A stretch of 64,000 nucleotides of DNA, from assembly GCA_014647935.1 (NCBI GenBank), contig BMQD01000002.1:124001-188000 (forward strand), read 5' to 3'. Of this stretch, positions 26,291-35,464 are shown in pieces; the first letter of the stretch is position 1; every line of letters starts with the position of its first letter. The notes under the pieces were generated by a model that worked only from the letters and a program-made list of their open reading frames with translations, had not been told where the DNA came from and searched no databases. Made by a program: the position numbers and the translations under genes. Source of the stretch: Planomonospora parontospora. Its GTDB lineage: Bacteria; Actinomycetota; Actinomycetes; Streptosporangiales; Streptosporangiaceae.

Positions 26291-28390
26291 ATGGGGGTTT
26301 TATTACTCATGGCCGACCCAACAGATACACGCGACACCGGACCACGTGTGGGCTCGCCCCTGTGGGCCTACCTCACGGCGGTCACCGCCACCGGGATCGC
26401 CGCCCTGGTCGCGGCGCTGTGGTGGATCAGTCCCGGCGACCCGGCGGACCTCGTGCGCTCCCCGCTGTTCTGGACGCTCATGGTCCTGATCGTGCTGGGG
26501 GACCTGCGACCGGTGCTGCTCTCGTCGTCGACGGCGGCGGGGGGCACCTACCCGTCGACGATGTTCACCTTCGCCGCGCTGCTCCACTACGGGCTGCCGG
26601 TCGCCGCGCTGATGCAGGCGGTCGGCATCCTGTTCAACGGGGCGGTCACCCGCAAGGCGTGGCACCGGGTCCTGTTCAACGTCGCCCAGGTGACGCTGGC
26701 CTGCGCGGCGGCCGGGGCGGTGCTCGCGCTGTTCGGCCACCGGCCGGGGGCCGCCTGGGTCCCGGCCGGCACCGACCTGCTCGCCATCGGCCTGGCCGGG
26801 CTGGCCTACTTCGTGACCAGGGGGCTGCTGGTGTGCGGGGCGGTCGCGCTGCACGAGCGGCGGTCGGTCCACCGGGTGATCAGGACCACGATCGGCCACC
26901 AGAGCCTGGTCTACGCCGCGCTGCTCGGCCTGGCCCCGCTCGTCGTGGTGGTCATGAACCACTCCCCGGCGCTGGTGCCGCTGTTCGTCGCGCCGATGGC
27001 CGCCGTCTACTTCACCGCCACGATCTCGGTCCGCCGCGACCACCAGGCGATGCACGACGGGCTGACCGGGCTGCCGAACCGGAAGCTGCTCGTGCTGCGC
27101 ACCGAGGAGGCGCTCGCCGAGGCGCGGGCGCGGCAGGGGGAGCGGGTCGGCCTGCTCCTGCTGGACCTCGACCGCTTCAAGGAGGTCAACGACACGCTCG
27201 GGCACCCGGTGGGCGACCGGCTGCTGCAGACGGTGGCGCACCGGCTGACCCACAGTGTGCGGCCGGGGGACGTGGTCGCCCGGCTCGGCGGCGACGAGTT
27301 CGCGGTGCTGCTGCCCTCGGTCCGGGACGCCGCCGCGGCGCGAGAGGTGGCCGCGCGCCTGCGGGTGGCGCTCACCGAGCCGGTCCGGCTGGAGGGCATG
27401 ACCTTCGACATGGACGCCTCGATCGGCATCGCGCTCCACCCCGACCACGCGCCGGACTTCGAGCTGCTGCTGCAGCGCTCCGACGTGGCGATGTACCTCG
27501 CCAAGGAGGGCCGGACCGGCGTCGAGCTCTACGTCGCCGACAAGGACCGAAACAGCCCCGAACGGCTCGGCCTCCTCGGCGACCTGCGCCGGGCCATCGA
27601 CCGCGGCGAGCTCGCGCTGCACTACCAGCCGAAGATCGATCTGGCCGCCGGGCAGGTGCGGGGGGTGGAGGCGCTGCTGCGCTGGCGCCACCCGGTGCGG
27701 GGGACGGTCTACCCGGACGACTTCATCCCGCTCGCCGAGCAGTCCTACCTGATGCGCCAGCTCACCGAGTACGTCATCGACGCGGCGCTGGAGCAGGCCG
27801 CCGACTGGTGGCACGCGGGGGTGCACGAGCAGATCTCCGTCAACGTCTCGGCCCGCGACCTGCTCGACTCCGCCCTCCCCGAACGGCTGGAGGCCGGCCT
27901 GGCGAAGCACCGGCTGCCGCCCAAGGCGATCCAGCTGGAGGTCACCGAGCGCATCCTGATGACCGACCAGGCTTACACCGCCGACGCCGTACGGGCGCTG
28001 AACTCCCTGGGCGTGCCGCTCGCCCTGGACGACTTCGGCACCGGCTACTCCTCGCTGGTGCGCCTGCAGCGGCTCCCGGTGGCCGAGGTCAAGATCGACG
28101 CCTCGTTCGTGCGGAGGATCTGCGAGTCCGGGGACGACGAGCGGATCGTCCGCTCCATCGTCGACCTGGTCCGCTCGCTGGGGCTGCGCTCGGTCGCCGA
28201 GGGCGTCGAGTCGGCCGAGGTGGCCGCGCGCCTGGAGGAGATGGGCTGCGACCTCGCCCAGGGCTGGTGGTTCGCCGAGCCGATGTCCGCCGCCGACGCG
28301 ACGGCCTGGCTCCGCGAGCACCGCGCCCCGGTCCGGCCCGCCTTCCGGGTGCCCGACCCGGCCGGGCTGCTCGACCCCCAGACGGCCTAG
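26291..28390 (+). CDS. Membrane GGDEF-EAL protein (c-di-GMP turnover)
   Basis: 699 residues from ATG 26291 (a second ATG at 26309 is possible). About six membrane helices occupy residues 25-245. A GGDEF domain follows with an intact RLGGDEF (GGDEF at 333-337) and substrate-binding LDLDRFKEVND, then an EAL domain with VEALLRW (about 459-465), VNVSARDL, and DDFGTGYSSL, so both diguanylate cyclase and phosphodiesterase activities are possible on sequence. The signal sensed by the membrane part is unknown. It converges on the ATPase gene at 28387 with the two stop codons overlapping in CTAG. Confidence 0.9.
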   Translation: MGVLLLMADPTDTRDTGPRVGSPLWAYLTAVTATGIAALVAALWWISPGDPADLVRSPLFWTLMVLIVLGDLRPVLLSSSTAAGGTYPSTMFTFAALLHYGLPVAALMQAVGILFNGAVTRKAWHRVLFNVAQVTLACAAAGAVLALFGHRPGAAWVPAGTDLLAIGLAGLAYFVTRGLLVCGAVALHERRSVHRVIRTTIGHQSLVYAALLGLAPLVVVVMNHSPALVPLFVAPMAAVYFTATISVRRDHQAMHDGLTGLPNRKLLVLRTEEALAEARARQGERVGLLLLDLDRFKEVNDTLGHPVGDRLLQTVAHRLTHSVRPGDVVARLGGDEFAVLLPSVRDAAAAREVAARLRVALTEPVRLEGMTFDMDASIGIALHPDHAPDFELLLQRSDVAMYLAKEGRTGVELYVADKDRNSPERLGLLGDLRRAIDRGELALHYQPKIDLAAGQVRGVEALLRWRHPVRGTVYPDDFIPLAEQSYLMRQLTEYVIDAALEQAADWWHAGVHEQISVNVSARDLLDSALPERLEAGLAKHRLPPKAIQLEVTERILMTDQAYTADAVRALNSLGVPLALDDFGTGYSSLVRLQRLPVAEVKIDASFVRRICESGDDERIVRSIVDLVRSLGLRSVAEGVESAEVAARLEEMGCDLAQGWWFAEPMSAADATAWLREHRAPVRPAFRVPDPAGLLDPQTA

Positions 28391-29802
28391 CCCCAGGCGC
28401 TCATCAGATCGTCGGGGCCGTACGACGCGGTCAGGCCCGAACAGGAGACCCCGTTGCGGGAGACGGCGACGAGGGGCACCGGATCACCGGTGAGGGCGGC
28501 GCGGTGCCTGGCCAGCGCGGCCAGGTCGTGGTCGTCGAAGGCGGCGTTCTCCAGCCACTTGATCGATCCGAGGAAGCGGAGCTCCCGCGCGATCGGTCCG
28601 CGGTCGGCTCCGACGATGTCGATCTCCAAGTCGTTGCTCCGGGTCCAGTAGGAGCCGACCGTCGGAGCCTCCGGGAGCCTGTCGTCCGGCAGCAGCCTGG
28701 CCAGTGACTCGCGTACGAGCGGCTCGATGGCGCGTCCCCGCCAGGTGCTCCACCGCGAGACGATCCGCCGGAGGGTCAGATCGCCGCGGCGGCGCTCGAT
28801 CTCCGGCATGTGCGGATGGAGGAAGGAGAGCCAGAAGCGCAGGTAGGGGTCGGTGACCCGGTAGCGGCGCTCCTTCGACGGGCGCAGGGACACGGGGAGC
28901 TCACCGGCCACCATCCCCTTGGTGGTCAGTAGATCTGCCGCGCGGGACAGCGTGCTGTGGGAGATGCCGCCAGCCTTCCGGGCGATGTTGGTGAACGTGC
29001 GCTCGCCGCTGCCGATCGCCTGCAGCACCTGGCTGGCCTGTGCCTCCACCGGGAACTCGGCCGCGAGTGAGCGCTCGGCGGACACCAGGAGCGCGGAGAC
29101 CGGATTCGTCAGGGCGCCGTGCAGGTACTCCCAGAGCGACGCCCCGCGCGGCCATTCGCCGCAGACCAGGGGGAGACCGCCCGTGACGACGGTGGCGTCG
29201 AACGCGTCGGCCGGGGAGAGCTGGAGCATGCGCTGGATCTCGTGGGGGTTGAGCGGTCCGACGACCATCTCGGTCCCCCGCTGGTGGAACGGGCGCTCGT
29301 AGCCGTTCAGGGCCTCCATCATCGACAGGTCGGAGCCGATGAGGACGAGCAGGACGGGTTTCCGGCTGAGGAACCGGTCCCAGGCACGCTGCAGGAGGCC
29401 TTCGAAGGCGTCGACGCGTTCCATGAGGTAGGGGACCTCGTCGATCACGACGACGGAGGGGCCGTCACCGGGCAGAGCGTCGGCGAGGAGTTGCAGGGCC
29501 CCGTTCCACGTGCTCGGGGCCGTCTCCGCGAAGACGTCCTTTCCCGGTAGCCCGGAAGCGGAGACGTCGTCCATGAGCTGTCGCAGCTCGGTCTGGGCGT
29601 CGGCGCGCGCCGCCGTGTAGAACAGCGACGGCAGGCCGCTCCGGTTGAGGAACTCCTCGGCCAGAGTCGACTTGCCGATCCGCCGCCGTCCACGCATCAG
29701 CACGCATCGGCCGGGACGCGCCGTGGAGATCTCTGATCGCACCTGGCCGAGCAGCGAGTCGAGCGACGCCAGCTCGTGCTCCCGGCCGACGAACCCGCCC
29801 AT
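28387..29802 (-). CDS. ATPase of the archaeal-type DUF234 family
   Basis: 471 residues; ATG start with GGGAGG 5 bases upstream. The P-loop is GRRRIGKST (38-46) after an opening FVGREHEL, and a Walker B DEVP (VVVIDEVPYLMERV) follows. The middle contains a winged-helix-like region (SHSTLSRAADLLTTKGMV) and the C-terminal part is the DUF234 nuclease-like domain (YRVTDPYLRFWLSFL, then DLEIDIVG), in which the expected E/xK residues appear as ...IDIV...LRFLGSIKW, so nuclease activity is uncertain. Such ATPases occur in mobile or stress-linked contexts. Expression is probably controlled through the palindrome just upstream. Confidence 0.85.
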   Translation of the reverse strand: MGGFVGREHELASLDSLLGQVRSEISTARPGRCVLMRGRRRIGKSTLAEEFLNRSGLPSLFYTAARADAQTELRQLMDDVSASGLPGKDVFAETAPSTWNGALQLLADALPGDGPSVVVIDEVPYLMERVDAFEGLLQRAWDRFLSRKPVLLVLIGSDLSMMEALNGYERPFHQRGTEMVVGPLNPHEIQRMLQLSPADAFDATVVTGGLPLVCGEWPRGASLWEYLHGALTNPVSALLVSAERSLAAEFPVEAQASQVLQAIGSGERTFTNIARKAGGISHSTLSRAADLLTTKGMVAGELPVSLRPSKERRYRVTDPYLRFWLSFLHPHMPEIERRRGDLTLRRIVSRWSTWRGRAIEPLVRESLARLLPDDRLPEAPTVGSYWTRSNDLEIDIVGADRGPIARELRFLGSIKWLENAAFDDHDLAALARHRAALTGDPVPLVAVSRNGVSCSGLTASYGPDDLMSAWG

Positions 29803-29829
29803 GCGACCTCCCTGAGACTTCTCCCGGGG

Positions 29830-29851
29830 ATACTATCGCCAGCGATAGTAT
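29830..29851 (-). promoter_or_regulatory. Perfect palindromic operator upstream of the DUF234 ATPase gene
   Basis: Arms ATACTATCGC (29830-29839) and GCGATAGTAT (29842-29851) flank CA. The site lies 28 bases before the ATPase start and is AT-richer than its surroundings. The regulator is unknown and no regulator gene adjoins it. A second palindrome, ACTTCG-A-CGAAGT, lies at 29873-29885. The rest of the 300-base gap to gatC has no recognisable gene. Confidence 0.75.
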
Positions 29852-30109
29852 TTCGAGAAGAAGTAGGACTGTACTTCGACGAAGTGCCCTCCTGCCTCCT
29901 TCCGGCAATGCGGAGTTCAGGGTTCGGCGAAGTACGGAAACTCCGGCGGCGGGCGTGGGACGGCCGCCGGGCACGTCGGGAGGGGAGCCGGGGAGGCGCT
30001 CTCCGGCGGCGCCGAGCCGTACCCGAACCCGAGGAGTCGGGCACGTACGGTCACGCACTCTAGGATGACAGTGTCCGATTGCCATTCCACGAAACGGGTT
30101 CAACGACTC

Positions 30110-30409
30110 ATGTCCGCCATAACCCGCGACGAGGTCGCTCACCTCGCCCGGCTGTCCAGGCTGGCGCTGTCCGACGAGGAGCTCGACCACTTCGCCGCCC
30201 AGCTCGATGTGATCATCGGTGCGGTCGCCCGCGTCGCCGAGGTGGCGGCCGACGACATCCCGCCGTCCTCGCACGCGCTCCCGCTCACCAACGTCTACCG
30301 TCCCGACGAGGTACGGCCCGGCCTGACGCCCGAGGCGGCGCTGTCCGGCGCCCCGGCCGTCGAGGAGAACCGCTTCCGCGTCCCGCGCATCCTCGGGGAG
30401 GAAGCATGA
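30110..30409 (+). CDS. gatC: Aspartyl/glutamyl-tRNA amidotransferase subunit C
   Basis: Small subunit that stabilises GatA in the GatCAB complex, which turns misacylated Glu-tRNA-Gln (and Asp-tRNA-Asn) into the amide. 99 residues from ATG 30110 ([20 protein letters not shown]), the usual beginning; a longer frame from 30065 is not supported. The family pattern [16 protein letters not shown] and the C-terminal DEVRPGLT...[14 protein letters not shown] are present. A -10-like TAGGAT lies at 30061-30066. The stop overlaps gatA in ATGA, so the two are coupled. Confidence 0.96.
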   Translation: MSAITRDEVAHLARLSRLALSDEELDHFAAQLDVIIGAVARVAEVAADDIPPSSHALPLTNVYRPDEVRPGLTPEAALSGAPAVEENRFRVPRILGEEA

Positions 30410-31896
30410 GCCTGATCCACAAGACCGCCGCCGAGCTCGGCGCGCTGATCGCGAGCGGCGAGACCTCGGCCGTGGAGGTCGCCCAGGCCCACCTCGACCG
30501 GATCGCCGCCGTCGAGCCGCAGGTCAACGCGTTCCTGCACGTCGACGCCGAGACGACCCTGGCGCAGGCGCGGAGGGTCGACGAGCGCCTGGCGGCGGGC
30601 GAGGAGCTCGGCCCGCTGGCGGGTGTGCCGATCGCGCACAAGGACGTCTTCACCACCACGGACATGCCCACCACCGCGGGATCGAAGATCCTCGAGGGCT
30701 GGCGCCCGCCGTACGACGCGACCGTGACCCGGCGGCTGCGCGAGGCCGGGCTGGTGATCCTCGGCAAGACCAACCTGGACGAGTTCGCGATGGGCTCCTC
30801 CACCGAGAACTCCGCCTACGGCGTCACCCGCAACCCGTGGGACCTGTCCCGCATCCCGGGCGGCTCCTCCGGCGGCTCGTCCGCGGCGGTCGCGGCCTAC
30901 GAGGCCCCGCTGTCCACCGGCACCGACACCGGCGGCTCCATCCGGCAGCCCGCCGCCGTCACCGGCATCGTCGGCATGAAGCCGACCTACGGCGGCTCCT
31001 CCCGCTACGGCCTGATCGCCTTCGCCAGCTCCCTGGACACCCCGGGCCCGTTCGCCCGCACCGTGCTGGACGCGGCGCTGCTGCACGAGGCGTTCTCCGG
31101 GCACGACGCGATGGACTCCACCTCCATCGACGCCGCCGTGCCGCGGGTCGCCGAGGCGGCCCGCGAGGGCGACGTGGCGGGCCTGCGGATCGGCGTGGTC
31201 AAGGAGTTCGGCGGGGACGGCTACCAGCCGGGCGTGCTGGCCCGCTTCCGGGAGACCGTGGAGCTGCTGGAGTCCCTCGGCGCCAAGGTCGTCGAGGTCT
31301 CCTGCCCGTCGTTCACCACCGCGCTGCCCGCCTACTACCTCATCGCCCCGTCGGAGTGCTCGTCCAACCTGGCGCGCTTCGACGCGATGCGGTACGGCCT
31401 GCGCGTCGGCGACGACGGCACGCGGTCGGCCGAGGAGGTCATGGCGCTGACCCGGGCGCAGGGCTTCGGCCCCGAGGTCAAGCGGCGCATCATCCTGGGC
31501 ACCTACGCGCTGTCCAGCGGCTACTACGACGCCTACTACGGGCAGGCGCAGAAGGTCCGCACGCTGATCGCCCGCGACTTCGAGGCGGCCTTCCACCAGG
31601 TGGACGTGCTCGTCTCGCCGACCACGCCGACCACTGCGTTCCCGATCGGCGAGCGCGCCGACGACCCCATGGCGATGTACCTCGCCGACCTGTGCACGAT
31701 CCCCACCAACCTGGCCGGCAACGCGGCCATCTCGGTGCCGTGCGGTCTGGCGGACGAGGACGGCCTCCCGGTCGGTCTGCAGATCATGGCGCCCGTGCTC
31801 GGCGACGACCGCTGCTACCGGGTCGGCGCCGCGGTGGAGCGGGCCCTGACGGACCGCTGGGGCGGCGGTCTGCTGTCCAAGGCGCCCGCGCTCTAG
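30406..31896 (+). CDS. gatA: Aspartyl/glutamyl-tRNA amidotransferase subunit A
   Basis: Amidase subunit of GatCAB that releases ammonia from glutamine. 496 residues; ATG overlaps the gatC stop. The Ser-cisSer-Lys triad of the amidase signature family is intact at Lys79 (AHKDVF), Ser154 ([10 protein letters not shown]) and Ser178 (DTGGSIRQP), the same numbers as in the characterised Staphylococcus enzyme as I recall them. The order would normally be gatC-gatA-gatB; here two unrelated genes and a noncoding stretch lie between gatA and gatB. Confidence 0.98.
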   Translation: MSLIHKTAAELGALIASGETSAVEVAQAHLDRIAAVEPQVNAFLHVDAETTLAQARRVDERLAAGEELGPLAGVPIAHKDVFTTTDMPTTAGSKILEGWRPPYDATVTRRLREAGLVILGKTNLDEFAMGSSTENSAYGVTRNPWDLSRIPGGSSGGSSAAVAAYEAPLSTGTDTGGSIRQPAAVTGIVGMKPTYGGSSRYGLIAFASSLDTPGPFARTVLDAALLHEAFSGHDAMDSTSIDAAVPRVAEAAREGDVAGLRIGVVKEFGGDGYQPGVLARFRETVELLESLGAKVVEVSCPSFTTALPAYYLIAPSECSSNLARFDAMRYGLRVGDDGTRSAEEVMALTRAQGFGPEVKRRIILGTYALSSGYYDAYYGQAQKVRTLIARDFEAAFHQVDVLVSPTTPTTAFPIGERADDPMAMYLADLCTIPTNLAGNAAISVPCGLADEDGLPVGLQIMAPVLGDDRCYRVGAAVERALTDRWGGGLLSKAPAL

Positions 31897-31929
31897 GCGC
31901 GGGCAGGGCACCGGGGAGGAAACGGGGGA

Positions 31930-33018
31930 GTGATCACTCGCATCGAGATCGACGGGTTCAAGTCGTTCCTGGACTTCGAGATCGACGTGCCGCCGTTCCT
32001 CGCGCTGGTCGGTCCGAACGCCGGGGGCAAGTCCAACCTGTTCGACGCGCTGGGCTTCGTCGCCGACGAGGTCGGCGGCTCCGGCGGTCTCCTCGGCGCG
32101 CGCCGGGGAGCGCCGAACGAGCAGTTCCACCGGGTCGCGCAGGGCGCCCCCGTCGCGGCGTTCACCGTCGCGGTGGAGGCCCTGGTCTCCCCGGAGCCCG
32201 GGGCCCTGCTCCCGGTCCGGTTCGACACGGGCGCGGAGATGGTGCTGCGCATCCCGAGGTCCACCGGGGCGGTCGTCAGCCACGTGGCCCGGCGGCTCCC
32301 GCCGGAGCTGCTGGAGCTCATGGTGGTGGATCCCGACCCGGCGGGCACGCCCCGCCGCACGGTCGCCGCGTGGCGCCGCCACGCCCCGGTCCCGCGCGCC
32401 ATGCGCGGGCGGGGCGCGCCGGACGACCTCGGGCCGCTGGCCGCCGACGGGGCGAACCTCGCCGCGGTGCTCGGCCGGATGGCGGGCACGGCGGCCTTCG
32501 CCGACCTGGTGGCCGACCTCGCCGCGCTGGTCCCCGGCGCGGCCGGGCTCCTGCCCCGGCTGGAGCGCGGCGAGTGGTCCTTCGACCTGATCCTGGACGG
32601 CCAGGGCGAGGTCCCGGTGGCGCTGCTGTCGGACGGGACCCTGCGGATCACCGGCCTGCTGGCGGCCCTGCACGACCCGGACCACCCGGCCACCCTCCTG
32701 GTGGAGGAGGTCGAGGCCGGCGTGCACCCCGGGCGGCTGGGCGAGCTGCTCCGGCGGGTCCGGCAGCGGGTCCGCGAGCCCGGCGGCGCGGAGCCGTACC
32801 GGCAGGTGATCGTGACCAGCCACTCGCCGGCGGTGGTCGCCGAGCTCGGCCGGACGGCCCCGGAGTCGCTGGTCTTCCTGGACGCGGTGGTGCGGGTCGA
32901 CCCGGCGGCCGACCGGACGTCGCGGGTGAGCGTGGCCAAGCCGGTCCTGCCGGACGGCGAGCCGGGCACGTTCGTCTCGCCCCGGCAGCTCCGCCAGTAC
33001 CTCGGGGCGGCGGCATGA
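31930..33018 (+). CDS. SMC/RecF-like AAA ATPase of a two-gene unit
   Basis: 362 residues from GTG 31930 with GGGAGG upstream. An ABC-type ATPase head: P-loop GPNAGGKSN (28-36) near the N-terminus after MITRIEIDGFKSF, and Walker B LLVEEVEAGVHP plus VIVTSHSPAVV near the end. A short central insertion replaces the long coiled coil of RecF/SMC. This layout is found in ATPases paired with a TOPRIM-type nuclease (OLD-like, PARIS-like and Gabija-like defence families). The stop overlaps the next start in ATGA. Its location between gatA and gatB looks like an insertion. Confidence 0.85.
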   Translation: MITRIEIDGFKSFLDFEIDVPPFLALVGPNAGGKSNLFDALGFVADEVGGSGGLLGARRGAPNEQFHRVAQGAPVAAFTVAVEALVSPEPGALLPVRFDTGAEMVLRIPRSTGAVVSHVARRLPPELLELMVVDPDPAGTPRRTVAAWRRHAPVPRAMRGRGAPDDLGPLAADGANLAAVLGRMAGTAAFADLVADLAALVPGAAGLLPRLERGEWSFDLILDGQGEVPVALLSDGTLRITGLLAALHDPDHPATLLVEEVEAGVHPGRLGELLRRVRQRVREPGGAEPYRQVIVTSHSPAVVAELGRTAPESLVFLDAVVRVDPAADRTSRVSVAKPVLPDGEPGTFVSPRQLRQYLGAAA

Positions 33019-33584
33019 GCAGCCGCTCCCTGGTCCCCGGCCTGGTCGCCGAGGGGGACGCGGACGGGGGCTTCCTGAGCGTGGTGGTGCCCCGGCAGCT
33101 CCGCGAGCTCGTGCGGGCCTCGCCGTACACCGTGGACGTCGAGGCCACGCGGGTCATCGTGTGCGGCCGCGAGCACCTGGTGGCGGCGCTGGAGGAGCTG
33201 GCGGGCGACTGCCACCTGATCTTCGCCCGGTCCGGCGACCGCGAACGCGGCCGGTCGGACGGGATCCGCTACCACTCGCACTACCTGGTGCCGGTGGTCG
33301 GCCTGGGCGACACCGAGGCCTGGCCGCTGGCGGACCCCGCCGCGTGGGCCGGGCTGCCGGGCAGCGACCTGTCCCGGCTGCCCGCCAGCCCGGCCGACGT
33401 CGAGCGGATCGCCTACCCGCGGGAGGTGCTGACCGCGACCGCGCCCCGGCGGGGCAAGCCGGTCGGCGACTACTTCGAGTACATCGGACGCAACATCGAC
33501 CTCGCCGTCCTGGCCCGGGTCCCCGGCTACGCCGGCTGGGTCGCCGAGACGCGGAACGCGCTGAAGGGACTCGGGTACCTTTGA
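33015..33584 (+). CDS. TOPRIM-like (DUF4276-like) partner protein of the AAA ATPase
   Basis: 189 residues; ATG overlaps the ATPase stop. The N-terminal GLVAEGDADGGFLSVVV resembles the first TOPRIM acid (Glu) and the later DTEAWPLADPAAW matches the ETEAWLLADPEA-type motif seen in DUF4276 proteins. The middle acids of the TOPRIM core are less certain (LIFARSGDRERG stands where DxD is expected), so nuclease activity is not assured. Close coupling to an ATPase supports a functional pair, comparable in form to ATPase + TOPRIM defence pairs. Family assignment is from memory of the motif and needs a profile search. Confidence 0.6.
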   Translation: MSSRSLVPGLVAEGDADGGFLSVVVPRQLRELVRASPYTVDVEATRVIVCGREHLVAALEELAGDCHLIFARSGDRERGRSDGIRYHSHYLVPVVGLGDTEAWPLADPAAWAGLPGSDLSRLPASPADVERIAYPREVLTATAPRRGKPVGDYFEYIGRNIDLAVLARVPGYAGWVAETRNALKGLGYL

Positions 33585-33664
33585 CGCCTCCCACCGCCCG
33601 CGGCGACGGCCCACGACGGCACTGTCATCGCAGAACGCTCCGGCTCTCCCGGATCGGACTGGTG

Positions 33665-33804
33665 ACTCCTCCGCTCCCTGAAGGGAGCGGCTTCTCGCTT
33701 TCCTCTGCTGAGGTAGGCGACGGACAAGCCCTGCCCGTTTCAAGCAGACGAACTGTAACAGGGAAGCGATTCCCCTGCCGGGTGAACCCGGCAGTTCCCT
33801 CGCT
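33665..33804 (-). mobile_element. Possible IS200/IS605-type end relic with two hairpins (no tnpB)
   Basis: The 247-base gap before gatB carries no gene but two structured blocks. Read on the minus strand, 33671-33690 is a CCGCTCCCT / AGGGAGCGG hairpin followed at once by AGGAGTCACC, the form of IS605/IS1341 right ends, where such a hairpin closes the guide RNA scaffold. At 33775-33794 CTGCCGGGT / ACCCGGCAG forms a second hairpin, flanked by TTCCC repeats and an outer AGCGA / TCGCT pair (33765-33804). A miniature element lacking tnpB is the preferred reading; a leader or terminator for gatB is the alternative. Confidence 0.45.
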
Positions 33805-33831
33805 AGATCTGATGGAAATGGTGAACGAATC

Positions 33832-35337
33832 ATGAGTACAGGCACGCTCATGCCGTACGACGAGGCGCTGGAGCGCTTCGAGCCGGTGCTGGGCCTGGAG
33901 ACGCACGTCGAGCTCGGTACGGCCTCGAAGATGTTCTGCGCCTGCCCGACGACGTTCGGCGCGCCGCCGAACACCCACGTCTGCCCGGTCTGCCTGGCGC
34001 TGCCGGGTTCGCTGCCGACGGCCAACGCCAAGGCGATCGAGTCGACGATCCGGATCGGCCTGGCGCTGAACTGCTCCATCGCCGAGTGGTGCCGCTTCGC
34101 CCGGAAGAACTACTTCTATCCGGACATGCCGAAGAACTACCAGATCAGCCAGTACGACGAGCCGCTCTGCTTCGACGGCTACCTCGACGTCGAGGTGAAC
34201 GGTCAGACGGTGCGCATCGAGATCGAGCGCGTGCACCTGGAGGAGGACACCGGCAAGTCCACCCACATGGGCGGCGCGACCGGCCGCATCCACGGCGCCG
34301 ACTACTCGATCGTCGACTACAACCGCGCGGGCATCCCGCTGGTGGAGATCGTCACCAAGCCGATCCCCGGCACCGACCGGCTCGCGCCCGAGGTCGCCCG
34401 CGCCTACGTCACCGAGCTGCGCGAGGTCATGCGCTCCCTCGGCGTCTCCGACGTGCGCATGGAGGAGGGCTCCATGCGGTGCGACGTCAACGTCTCCCTC
34501 ATGCCGCGCGGCGCCTCCGAGTGGGGCACCCGGACCGAGACCAAGAACGTCAACTCGCTGCGCAGCGTCGAGCGCGCGGTCCGCAGCGAGATCGAACGCC
34601 AGGCCGGGATCCTCGCCGGCGGCGGCCGGATCGTCCAGGAGACCCGCCACTTCCACGAGGACACCGGCACCACCACCTCGGGCCGGTCCAAGGAGGAGGC
34701 GCAGGACTACCGCTACTTCCCCGAGCCCGACCTGGTGCCGATCGCCCCGGACTTCGCCTGGGTGGCCGCGCTCAAGACGGCCCTGCCGGAGCTGCCGCGG
34801 CTGAAGCGCAAGCGGCTCCAGCAGGAGTGGGGCGTGTCCGACCTGGACATGGAGGCCATGCACAACGCCGACGCCATCGACCTGGTCGAGGCGACGGTGT
34901 CCGCCGGCGCACCGCCCGCGGACGCCCGCAAGTGGTGGATGGGCGAGCTGGCCCGCCGGGCCAACGAGGCCGGCGTGCCGCTGAGCGCGCTGCGGATCAC
35001 CCCGGACGAGATCGCGCGGGTCTGCGCGATGGTCGCCGGCGGCGCGCTCAACGACAAGCTGGCCCGCCAGGTGCTGGAGGGCGTGCTGAACGGCGAGGGC
35101 TCGCCGGACGACGTGGTGGCCGCCCGCGGCCTGCAGATCGTCAACGACGAGGGCGAGCTGTCGGCGATCATCGACCAGGTGCTGGCGGACAACGCCGACG
35201 CGGCGGACAAGGTCCGCAACGGCAAGATCGCCGCAGCCGGCGCGCTGGTCGGCGGCGTCATGAAGGCCAGCCGCGGCAAGGCCGACGCGGGCCGGGCCCG
35301 CGAGCTGATCCTGCAGAAGCTCGGCGTCTCCGAGTAG
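33832..35337 (+). CDS. gatB: Aspartyl/glutamyl-tRNA amidotransferase subunit B
   Basis: Kinase/transamidase subunit that binds the misacylated tRNA and activates its side chain. 501 residues; ATG start at 33832. Zinc-binding Cys pairs at CAC (36, 38) and CPVC (51, 54) are intact; the signature LETHVELGT and the tail domain (YqeY-like, ending KLGVSE) are complete. It is separated from gatA by the two-gene ATPase unit and the hairpin-rich gap, so it may depend on its own promoter. A strong terminator follows. Confidence 0.97.
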   Translation: MSTGTLMPYDEALERFEPVLGLETHVELGTASKMFCACPTTFGAPPNTHVCPVCLALPGSLPTANAKAIESTIRIGLALNCSIAEWCRFARKNYFYPDMPKNYQISQYDEPLCFDGYLDVEVNGQTVRIEIERVHLEEDTGKSTHMGGATGRIHGADYSIVDYNRAGIPLVEIVTKPIPGTDRLAPEVARAYVTELREVMRSLGVSDVRMEEGSMRCDVNVSLMPRGASEWGTRTETKNVNSLRSVERAVRSEIERQAGILAGGGRIVQETRHFHEDTGTTTSGRSKEEAQDYRYFPEPDLVPIAPDFAWVAALKTALPELPRLKRKRLQQEWGVSDLDMEAMHNADAIDLVEATVSAGAPPADARKWWMGELARRANEAGVPLSALRITPDEIARVCAMVAGGALNDKLARQVLEGVLNGEGSPDDVVAARGLQIVNDEGELSAIIDQVLADNADAADKVRNGKIAAAGALVGGVMKASRGKADAGRARELILQKLGVSE

Positions 35338-35375
35338 GCCTCTCCGGGGCGGCGCCGTCCCAGAGGGGGAGTGAT

Positions 35376-35427
35376 CCGCGAAGGCGCGGGCCCACCGGTC
35401 CCGACCGGCGGGCCCGCGCCTTCGCGG
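35376..35427. terminator. Bidirectional terminator between gatB and the convergent permease gene
   Basis: Perfect 18-bp stem (left arm CCGCGAAGGCGCGGGCCC at 35376-35393, right arm GGGCCCGCGCCTTCGCGG at 35410-35427) with a 16-base loop that can itself pair (ACCGG...CCGGC). Both converging genes end next to it. Confidence 0.9.
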
Positions 35428-35464
35428 TGTCCGGCGCCTGCCGAGGGCCGTCCGGATCCGCAGA

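Noticed and set aside
33585-33670. Small gene before the hairpin element
   Set aside because: No start, no ribosome site and no conserved sequence.
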